Source of the DNA: Antedon mediterranea
Taxonomy: Eukaryota > Echinodermata > Crinoidea > Comatulida > Antedonidae
Length of the DNA stretch: 60,000 bases
Assembly (NCBI RefSeq): GCF_964355755.1
Contig: NC_092672.1
Span: forward strand, 8,992,001-9,052,000
Direction of reading: 5' to 3'
Position numbers and translations under genes: made by a program. The first letter of the stretch is position 1. Every line of letters begins with the position of its first letter. The notes beneath the pieces were generated by a model. The model saw only the letters and a list, made by a program, of their open reading frames with translations. It ran no database searches and was not told where the DNA came from. This document shows, one piece after another, positions 36,701-45,100 of this stretch.

Positions 36701-39700
36701 GTGCCGGAGGAGGCGTATCTGTGGAGTCGTAACCAGCCCGGATGGCTGCCACGACCCAGTTTGCAAGTGTCGACCGAGCAGCCGGTCGGAAGGGTGAAAC
36801 TGTCGATATGAACAGATGTGACGCTGAGACCCGAATGGACTCTGTGCGTTTGATGTAAAACTTTAGTGCCCGCACTGGGCACCAAAGTCTGTCTTCCTCA
36901 ACCCCTGAATATGCAGCAATGGTGGGAATAAACACAGTCGGCGGCGAGAAGTTCAATGTCTGAGATTTTGCAAGGAAATCTTTTCTAAAAACTAACCGCG
37001 CGCCACCCCGTTCAAACCTGATGTGCCCTGGCTCCAGAGAAAGAGCGTGCAGTTCACCTCTGCGCTTGCACGAGGCTAGTGCAATCAAAAAGGCAGTTTT
37101 GAGAGACAGGTTGTAAAGTGATGCTCTACTCAGGGGCTCGAAGGGTGGACGCATAAGAGCGGCTAGGACGACATTGACGTCCCAACGTGGAATCAGGGCC
37201 TTAGTAGGAGGCCGTTCTCGAAACATCCCGCGAAGCAAACTGGAAATTGCAGGGGATGAAGAGATGGTCGAGCCGTCTTCAAAGTTCGGAATTACTGCAC
37301 CCAAGGCAGACCGATAGCCGGATACGGTGCGAATCTGCAGACCTGACTCAAACAGGTAATGTAGGAAAGCGCAGACCTGGCCCAAAGTGACTTTCATTGG
37401 GTCGGTCTTCTGGCGCTTGCACCATTTGAAAAAGTGTTTTAATCGGCTATTGTAGACAGCAAGAGTGGATTCCCGTCGGGATTTCGCCGCGAGGGCGGCC
37501 GGGCCATCTGGAATGCCTGAGTCTCTGAAGCGATCCCTGACAATGGCCATACAGTCAGGTCGAGGGATATGAGGTTCGGTAGAGCAAACCGAGCTCGGCC
37601 CTGCGTCAGCAAGTCGTTCCGAATCGGAAGACGTAACGGCTGATCGTACAGAAGGCCTAGTAGCAGTGGAAACCACGGCTGCCTGGGCCAATACGGCGCT
37701 ATTAGTAGGACTCGGCATTGATGGCGCTGAATGTGTGTCAGGACCAGTGGCAGTATTGAAATCGGTGGAAAGGCATATGCCCAAAGGTTGTCCCATGGTA
37801 TGGACAGGGCATCCACCGCCCACGCATGTGCATCCCGATATCGACTGCAGAAAGTCGGGAGCTGCGTGTTGCCTGACGTCGCAAACAGATCTACATGGGG
37901 CCGCCCCAATGTGGTTGAAGATTTGGGTGGCGATTATTGGAAGGAGACGCCATTCCGTAGGACGTAGAAGTGGACGGGACAGTGCGTCCGCCACTATGTT
38001 CAGACGACCCGCAATGTGGGCCGCTGACAGTTGGATGTTGTGTCTTATACACCACATTAGCAACGTCCACGTGTGGCAACATAGCGTGGGGGAGCCTGTT
38101 TATGTATGCCATGACGGTTGTGTTGTCGGAATTGACGAGAACATGGCGATTTGCCAGATGGGGAAGAAGAGCCTCCAACGAGCGCTCGACTGCCCAAAGT
38201 TCGAGCAGGTTGATGTGGGCGGGCGCGCGTCTCCTCGGGCGACCAGAGCCCGGAGACGCGAATGTCCGGAGACGGTATGTGACCGCCCCAGCCTACTTCG
38301 GATGCGTCCGTTTCCACACGGACATCCGGAATTGACCTTTGTATAGGTGTGCCCACAAGTAACCTGTCTTCCACGAGCCACCATTCGAGATGCGAGATAA
38401 TGAACGCATTCGTTGGAACCACTTTGTATAGAGAGTCTGATTTTGGGCGGTATGCTGCCAGAACTCCTTCCATGATTAAGTGCAGTGGCATAGCGGCTAT
38501 TACATCCATTATTTCTAATGCACGATTTAGTAAAGTTGAAAAATTTTGATAAAATATCTTTGACCTACAGGAAGTGATGCGTGTATCGCGCGAGTACAAG
38601 TGCTGTGTAGGTTGTTGCTGGTGCGCGAACAACAATCACTGTGGTCTTGAGGTCGTAGTCGAAGCCCCTGTCGGCCAGGTCATTGGTTATGTTCGTCAAA
38701 GGTAGTAAATGTACCATACAAAGTCCAGTTACACCATGCATTTACATACTATGCCAATGTATATTATATTATTAAGTCACATCGCATCTCGAAAAAACCA
38801 TCAATATACAAATTGAAATGCTACTGTACTAAAATGAAAATTAACAAAAACACAAAATACTACTAGTTACATTAAAATAAATAATTTTAAATGTTTGTAT
38901 ACTGTACATCAAGTATTCAAAGATGAAAACGAACATTTAAGCCATCTGGCGTGTTAAAACTTGTTTAAGCTTGGTTCCCACTAGAACGTAACGCAAGGAC
39001 GTAAATGCAACGCAAGCGAATTGACCAATCACAAGCGATGGCTTATTCGCTTGTGATTGCTAACCGTCTATAACTTCGCTTGTCATTGGTTAAAACGCTT
39101 GCGTTGCGTTTACGTCCTTGCGTTACGTTCTAGTGGGAACCAAGCTTATGAGTTGTCTGTCCACAGCTCTACCTATTAATTAAGAATGAAGACATTTTCT
39201 CAATATATGGAGAAAGTCATACAAAAAAAAAGTTCAATTTTGTCTGAAACTTTGATTTTTAGAAGGAGCTTTTGGAAGCCATCTTGTGACGTACTGAACG
39301 CCGAGAGACAGACAGTCTTGACAATTCGTGGCCCTTGTTGCATCACTGAAGGAAATTGCTGCACAGAGGATCAGGAATTTAAGGTAAATATTATGAATAT
39401 AGTAGCTTACACATTTAGCCCACGCCGCCCTCATAATTCAACAGTACTCATCACCTAGGATCATGCCACCACCAACAACTCATCAGTTTCATCATGCCAC
39501 CACCGTATTTAATTCATCACGTTTGATTATGCCGCTATCAAAATTCAACTTATCACATTTTCATCATGCCACCACCGTAATTGATCAACACATCACATTT
39601 TCATCATGCCACCCCCATAACTCATCCTGACCACTATTATTACAATCTACTGTTCCTTTAAAGGTTTTCAGCACAAATGGTATTGATGAAATAGGAAAGG

Positions 39701-40630
39701 TTTCTAAGCAGTGGAGTGCGAGAGAAAGGTATGCTAGTGATTTTGGTTTGGAATTCACTATGGACTTGGATGCAAAAGTTAAAGCTACATTGGTAGGAGC
39801 TTTATTCCTTATAGTAAGTTGGAAACAAATATTATTGTTGAACACTAAAATATTATGAGAATTATTGTATATCTTGATCGCTTTCAGTATAATAATTCTT
39901 GTACTGCCCAGAGGTGTAACTTATTTTGTCTATTTACATGATCGGACCGTAACTTTGTAGTTACCATACTTGCCAATTACAGGGTCCCAGGTTAAATTCC
40001 AGCTTTGTTGCAGCAAGGCAATCTAACAACAGGACACTCGAGCTCGCTTTGCCAGGATAGGAACTCATAACAGTCCTTTGATCTTATGTCTGGCTGCGAC
40101 AAATACCAACAGTACTACTATGTACATATTCTCTTTTATTATCTGATTGTGTCTCAAGTCACAGATAAACCCTTTGATCTCCAGAGCTAATCATCCGCAG
40201 TCTTGCTTGCAGTATACCTGGATTTTTCTACTGCTAAAAGTTTTACCCAGTCTTTTAATTGGCTAGTGGTGGCTGAAATTGAATGAAATTACAGTTAATA
40301 CCTTAAATTACGTCGTGAGGCGGTTTCCCGAATGATCGTAAAATCAAAACGGTACTTCTATCAACTAAAAGTCGTAGTTAGTCATGTCTCGGGTCACATC
40401 CTATGGTCACCGTACAGATAGGCTACTACATCAGTACTTCTATGAATGGATGACTAGCGACAATAACGCTAGTTGGGTCATACCCAGTACCGTTTTGATT
40501 TTACGATCATTCGGGAAACCGCCTCACGAGATTTTATGGACTGTATTAGAATTCAATCATTAAAAATAAATTTACCTTTTTATTCCAGGAGTTTATGTTC
40601 TTTGAACAAAGAAAAAATCGTCGTCGTTAG
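30764..40630 (+). CDS. Phospholipid scramblase B
   Basis: Eight coding exons: 30764-31078, 31319-31454, 31723-31800, 35846-35919, 38571-38701, 39263-39383, 39664-39813 and 40589-40630. Exon order and phases equal scramblase A, giving 348 residues. The Pro-rich N-terminus has five QPGH units against two in A. Exon 2 keeps [20 protein letters not shown], exon 5 encodes KCCVGCCWC, and the C-terminal helix ends [13 protein letters not shown]. Exon 4 is one codon shorter than in A. Exon 7 is four codons shorter, so the calcium-loop segment reads [12 protein letters not shown] and lacks both the Asn-Ala-Asp start and the preceding helix residues. Calcium response may therefore be weakened (inference). 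Introns 3 and 4 are 4.0 and 2.7 kb because of transposon insertions, against about 0.55 and 0.43 kb in A. All splice sites remain intact, so the gene appears functional. Confidence 0.92.
31222..31257. repeat. Perfect 14-bp hairpin in scramblase B intron 1
   Basis: GTTATCTGGGTATT and its exact complement separated by 8 bases. No other signal around it. Confidence 0.7.
32484..34556. mobile_element. CAGGGCTCGATTTA-ended element inserted in the THAP exon
   Basis: The ends are CAGGGCTCGATTTA (32484) and TAAATCGAGCCCTG (ends 34556), with a 5-bp direct duplication TCCAC on each side (32479-32483 and 34557-34561). Motifs of the GGGCTAGTA type recur at both ends. CAGGG termini recall hAT elements, but those make 8-bp duplications, so the class is left open. 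Excluding its own nested insert it is about 1.1 kb, with no transposase. Confidence 0.7.
33509..34446. mobile_element. 938-bp element with long TIRs, nested third level
   Basis: It begins GCGATTTTTTTTTCGTACAT and ends ATGTACGAAAAAAAAAATTGC. The terminal inverted repeats extend about 150 bp (both include ACTTCTTGTTGCTATACGCT or its complement). A 9-bp direct duplication TGGCGGCCC lies at 33500-33508 and 34447-34455. No coding region recognised. Confidence 0.75.
35308..35460 (-). pseudogene. Short acidic reading frame in the Kolobok-like element
   Basis: A 50-residue frame on the minus strand starts at ATG 35460. It contains SDSEEE, then [16 protein letters not shown] and a run of Asp/Glu, and ends at TGA 35308-35310. 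The IQPYQYEP motif recalls the N-terminus of invertebrate transposon-associated proteins often labelled P2X7-like; that is from memory and tentative. It is probably the start of a truncated accessory gene of the element. Confidence 0.35.
36361..36447. repeat. Large imperfect hairpin near the DIRS 3' end
   Basis: GTTTATCCAGGTAAGC at 36361 and its exact complement ending at 36447. The stem continues through GGCAC...ATAGACTAC and its complement around a 20-base loop, giving a stem of about 33 bp. Confidence 0.75.
36522..38063 (-). CDS. DIRS-type tyrosine recombinase ORF
   Basis: A 513-residue open frame. Its first 30 or so residues are the end of RNase H ([17 protein letters not shown]), which is in another part of the RT/RH reading. 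The recombinase proper occupies roughly the last 330 residues. The core catalytic set is visible: Arg in [12 protein letters not shown], HxxR in [10 protein letters not shown], and the nucleophile Tyr in STFTSHYL. Tyrosine recombinases integrate the circular DNA copy of DIRS elements without target duplication. The frame is uninterrupted, unlike the RT/RH part. It probably has no function in the host, but it could be expressed as an antisense transcript. Confidence 0.8.
   Translation of the reverse strand: MLMWCIRHNIQLSAAHIAGRLNIVADALSRPLLRPTEWRLLPIIATQIFNHIGAAPCRSVCDVRQHAAPDFLQSISGCTCVGGGCPVHTMGQPLGICLSTDFNTATGPDTHSAPSMPSPTNSAVLAQAAVVSTATRPSVRSAVTSSDSERLADAGPSSVCSTEPHIPRPDCMAIVRDRFRDSGIPDGPAALAAKSRRESTLAVYNSRLKHFFKWCKRQKTDPMKVTLGQVCAFLHYLFESGLQIRTVSGYRSALGAVIPNFEDGSTISSSPAISSLLRGMFRERPPTKALIPRWDVNVVLAALMRPPFEPLSRASLYNLSLKTAFLIALASCKRRGELHALSLEPGHIRFERGGARLVFRKDFLAKSQTLNFSPPTVFIPTIAAYSGVEEDRLWCPVRALKFYIKRTESIRVSASHLFISTVSPFRPAARSTLANWVVAAIRAGYDSTDTPPPAHMHQVRGIAASWALFAGVPLPDILQAAWWRSQSTFTSHYLSDTSANQSTVAASILKPRH
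37439..38545 (-). pseudogene. DIRS RT-RNase H remnant, frameshifted
   Basis: The translation starts near [14 protein letters not shown] (RT thumb) and runs through [16 protein letters not shown] and [13 protein letters not shown] (RNase H). It then needs a frame change near 38217 to read [15 protein letters not shown] and [12 protein letters not shown], and another near 38063 to reach [15 protein letters not shown]. The frame at 37909-37439 carries VDLFATSGN and [10 protein letters not shown] and overlaps the recombinase frame, as is usual for DIRS. The catalytic polymerase core is absent, so it cannot replicate on its own. Confidence 0.75.
38968..39146. mobile_element. 179-bp palindromic MITE, scramblase B intron 5
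   Basis: It runs from AGCTTGGTTCCCACTAGAAC to GTTCTAGTGGGAACCAAGCT, with TA on both sides (a TA target duplication, as for Tc1/mariner-type elements). The inverted repeats continue through CGTAACGCAAGGACGTAAA. It belongs to the same family as the insertions in every NXPE unit. Confidence 0.85.
39440..39635. repeat. Degenerate 37-bp minisatellite in scramblase B intron 6
   Basis: About five decayed copies of the TCATCATGCCACCACC-type repeat, in the same intron and just before the same exon as in scramblase A. Confidence 0.75.
40013..40190. repeat. Dispersed repeat, copy 1 (scramblase B intron 7)
   Basis: It shares GGCAATCTAACAACAGGACA, AACAGTCCTTTGATCTTATG and ACCCTTTGATCTCC with 52718-52921. 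It looks like a SINE-sized interspersed repeat, but no polymerase III boxes were confirmed. Confidence 0.6.
40313..40529. mobile_element. 217-bp foldback MITE, scramblase B intron 7
   Basis: Perfect terminal inverted repeats of over 40 bp, starting TCGTGAGGCGGTTTCCCGAA and ending TTCGGGAAACCGCCTCACGA. No target duplication identified. Confidence 0.8.
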
Positions 40631-40838
40631 ATATCAAGATGTTCTTTCGATTTTCTGCCAATAACGCATTACATTATACACAGTAACATTGTAAAATTAT
40701 ATATTTAACGAGATCCAGTACCAATTCCCAAAAAAGTATCTACAATAGATGTTGTCCATATGGATAAAACATAATATTGTAGTATTACTAATATAAATAT
40801 TGGGTTAGATACTAAAATTGTAAGTTTCTATGTAAAGT

Positions 40839-40844
40839 AATAAA
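40839..40844 (+). terminator. Polyadenylation signal of scramblase B
   Basis: AATAAA about 210 bases after the stop codon. Confidence 0.5.
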
Positions 40845-41250
40845 TGTTGTGTTTAGTTAAAGATACCAGATCTCATTACTGTACATTTTAAATCTCATCA
40901 ATGATATATGTTTCATCTGTTATATTTTCACTAAACATGGTTCCACTTATAAAGTATCTTGATTAATAATCCCAAAATAATTTTAATTTATTTGAAAATA
41001 ATTCAGTTCTGTTTTTGTTTTATTTTGTATATTCAAAACAATTTACAAAAGACAATACATGACAGTAAAGGCTTTTGCAATATGGCCTTCCTTGACAATC
41101 ATTATATAATGAGGAATAGTTTGGGAGTAGTTTTCCCTGAATAGATAGTTGTCTTCGGTCGTTGTTGTGCGGATGCGAAAATAAAAATATTCTGTATACT
41201 TTCGTTTCGTTTCATATTTTTGTTTGCGTACATTTTTTGTTTGTTTGATT

Positions 41251-41900
41251 CATTCCTTTACACATTAAAAAATAAACATATTCTGTGATTCCATAGCGAC
41301 CAGTAATCAACTATGGTATAACCATGATATTATTATTCAAGACCATTAAAAAACGGCATAAAAATACAGCAAGTTGTTGTTGATCCATTCCTTCACACAT
41401 TAAAAAATAAAAATATTCTGTGTTAACCATAGCGACCAGTAATCAACTATGGTATAACCATGATATTATCATTCAAGACCATTAAAAAACGGCATAAAAA
41501 TACAGCAAGTTGTTGTTGATCCATTCCTTCACACATTAAAAAATAAACATATTCTGTGATTTCATAGCGACCAGTAATCAACTATGGTATAACCATGATA
41601 TTATTATTCAAGACCATTAAAAAACGGCATAAAAATACAGCAAGTTGTTGTTGATCCATTCCTTCACACATTAAAAAATAAACATATTCTGAGTTAACCA
41701 TAGCGACCAGTAATCAACTATGGTATAGCCATATTGATATTCAAGACGACCATTAAAAAATGGCATAAAAATACAGTAAGTTGTTGATCCATTCCTTCAC
41801 ACATTAAATAATTAACATATTATGTGTTAACAAAGCGACCAGTAATTGACCATGGTACAGCCATGATATTAATATTGAAGAAGAGACATTTAAAAAACAG
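41251..41900. repeat. ~135-bp satellite, about five copies, between convergent genes
   Basis: Landmark CATTCCTTYACACATTAAA recurs at 41251, 41386, 41522, 41657 and 41790. The last copy is more degenerate. It lies between the 3' ends of scramblase B and BMS1. Confidence 0.85.
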
Positions 41901-42151
41901 GGTTAAAGCATTAACAATTCCAGTGACTCAAATACAGTGTGGAATATTAGATGCATGAATTACTTGAAGAAGAAACCAGTTACAATGGTGAGAGATAGGA
42001 ACAGAACATTAAAAACCCCGATTTAAAAACAAAAGGTCTCAAAACTCCAAAATCCATAGTGCTAGACAGTATGTGAAAAGACACTTTGTTTCATCACCAT
42101 GGAAATATTTGGCTTGAATATCCACATTTTTCATTTCGCACAATAATGATA

Positions 42152-45100
42152 TTATTTTGGTTTCTTCTTCATCTTTCCTAAAAGTTTATAGATTTCTCGT
42201 TTTGCTTTCTTCTGTCTTTCATCTTTCTTCTCTTCTAAAACAGACATCTTAAAAAAAAAGTTTTAAAAAGACCTTTATTATTTGTTTTCTTAAATTGTTT
42301 AAATAATAACCCAAAAAATCAGGTCAAATTGGGATAGATAGATACATAAAACTATTTTCTTTATGCTACGAGTCTTTCCTAATGTGCAAATACAATATCT
42401 TCATATAGAGTAGAGGAAAAATGTTTTTGTGTCTAGCGCATGATACTAATATCTAATCACTGTATATTTTTTAACGGTTAGTAACTAGTAACTAATATAA
42501 GCCTAGTACCCTAGCCTAGTACCCTAGCCTATCTAGGTAGCATAAATGATTCGCTTACCTACACCTATATCATGAGTGAGCCACCAAATAAAATGCCAAA
42601 GGACAAGGAACATTATAGGTGCATTTGCATGGATTTGTAGAGAAGCTATCTCACATAGAACAGATGTAATGCTTGTCTTCATGTCATTCATAAAGTTTTG
42701 CTTTGGCCAAGCGAAATTATTTTATTATAAAGTTATTGCTGCTAGGCATAATAGCAGTTGTAGCCCAGCCTTTATTTGTGATGGGCATAAGACAGAGGGC
42801 ATACAAATCTTAGTTGTTGAATATCTCAACTGGATAATTCTTTGCTACAGTCAACTCTCCCAATACCGGACACCCTTGGGCGGGCATATATTTTCCGGTT
42901 TTTCGAAAGTCCGGTTTCCTGAAAACATATTTTTAAAGTCATCACGTTGTCACCGAATGCTGCCCGGTACGGTCTCCTAGCGTAGGGAAGGCCTAGGCTA
43001 GGCTATGATTGTGTCAATCTAGTTTTAATTAAATAAATACTGATAGGCCCTAGGCCTACTTTATTAATATTAAGCTACAGTAATTCAATTTACCTTTTTT
43101 AAAAGTTACATTATTTACTGTACCAATAAAACATGTTACAATAGTAAATTATTGTTTCTCAATGTGTTTTTAACGGCAAAAAGGCCTACGTACGTACGTA
43201 CGGTGAACATAATTTCGGTCTGTTTATTGTTTTTCGTGAGCTAGCTAGCAGCAGCAGCATGGGTGAGGGCTTTGATTGATGCGCATGTGCAGAGGTGTCA
43301 TAATCAAATAAAAACGCCCACACCTAGACCACATGTTTTTTAAGCTCCTTTATTTTGACGTAATTTGATAGCAATGATGAAAATTGATTAGGTAAACGAG
43401 CCAAGCAATAATGACACAATAATTAATTGGTAACATTTCAAAGTTTATTAACACTAGTTAAGTCAAGTTCATTCCGTTTACGTTTTGCCATAATGATTTC
43501 CAAATTTATAATGATGCACATTTTTAGTCCCGTTTTTAGTGAAACATTCCTTTTTAAAGTCCTATTGCAATTGTGAATTTAACAATAATTTAACAAAACA
43601 AAGACACAGGAATGTAAATTTAACTTTATTAAAAAACAATTCATATGCTAAAAAACAGGGAGTTGTTAACAACTCCCTGCTAAAAACAATAGACATTAAG
43701 ACATAGCGCTTCGATGTGAAAAAGCCCACCGCAGTTCGATACGCAACAAAGCAATTGCCGCCTCGTGGGTTAACAATGAACTGACCTGTCAATCACAGTG
43801 TAGTGCTCCATGGCAACATTATTTGATCGTACCGCGAAACGTCGCGCACTTCATGCATGGTGAGGGTATGGTTAAAAGCTTTTGTACATTGTGAATGTAG
43901 TGAATCCGAGTCAGCGACGACGATGTTACGTTGTTTTCGTAAATATTTGGAGTTTTTTAACCGTCAGTCCGGTTTTCAGACGCTAATTTTCGTGTTTTGT
44001 ACTTCATAATTTGTCCGGATTCCGGAATTGGGTATTCCGGTTTTCATAATAAATTACAGTACATTTAGAATAGGGACAAATTGGGCCCTCCAAAAAAGTC
44101 CGGTTTTTCGTGAATTCCGGTTTTGGGAGAGTCCGGTATTGGGAGAGTTGACTGTATTAAAATTGATGTGACAAACCATATGGCATTGTCTTTTTGGCAA
44201 AGACAGTGATAGATATGGCATGCTATGTTCGTCAAAATATTTACTTAACTTACCTTCTTTTTATGTTCTTCTACCCTGGCTGCCATTCGGCTTCTCTCTT
44301 GACGTTTCCTTTCATTGTAGAGTGTAGTCATTTGATGTACCAGTGCTGCAGCCTTTAGTATTAAAAATGGGGATTTTTTGTTAAGCATGGCTAGCAAGAG
44401 TTAACAATAATTTGTTGTTTTTTATTTTATCGCTCCTAGAAAATTGTGGATGTGAGATTAGGGCATGCAAAGTTTAAACTGGACAGTGCTTAGTTTGAAT
44501 TTTCCCTCATCCAACGCTTACCGTCTTAAACTTCCTGAAAACCAATGAAAGCGAACAAACGCTAGCCATGTATGGCTCTCATTTTAGTATCTCACCTGTC
44601 TCTCCTCTGGCTCTCTAACTACAGCTCTCATTCTGCTAATTGCATTCTTTTTACGTTTGAATTTCTCTTGTGGTTTGTCCTTGAAAGGCAGCGCCCTCTG
44701 TAACTCTCTTGGAATACGCAACTCTCTAAACACCTTTGGTTTTCTTTCAATTGGCTGAAGTAAAGACATCAATATAATTATATTAAAAAATAATCAATTT
44801 TGTTTACAATTTTTTTATTTTTATTTTTAAAACCAGAAACAGCAGCAAAAACAAATTCGCCACTTACAGCTTGGTTTAACAGATACAAATAAGCAACATT
44901 TAATTTTATTTCAGACTGTTATTGTCTTTAAAAAATACTGGCAGAAATGTTGCATATCGTAAAACCTAGAAAAGAAGCCCATATACATTAGAGCGCGAAT
45001 AAAATGATTTCTAAGTCACCACTTAGAAATTAATAAATCGATCACTGTAGCGCCGATTTTCAGGGATCCCACAAAATAAATACTTATTATGAACAATTTC

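Larger units (their letters stand above)
36146..38545 (-). mobile_element. DIRS-like retrotransposon, 5'-truncated, in scramblase B intron 4
   Basis: On the minus strand it encodes, in order, the end of a reverse transcriptase, RNase H, the conserved DLFAT...[10 protein letters not shown] segment of DIRS RT/RH proteins, and a tyrosine recombinase. This combination defines DIRS-type elements. It lies antisense to the host gene. Most of the RT is missing at the right end. A 38-bp segment at 36146-36183 is repeated inverted at 38464-38501. Confidence 0.85.

Noticed and set aside
37666-38346. 226-residue plus-strand frame across the DIRS element
   Set aside because: It is antisense to the recognisable RT/RH and recombinase frames and has no motif of its own.
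41251-41900. CRISPR-like array
   Set aside because: Repeats of ~135 bp without spacer structure in eukaryotic intergenic DNA; an ordinary satellite.
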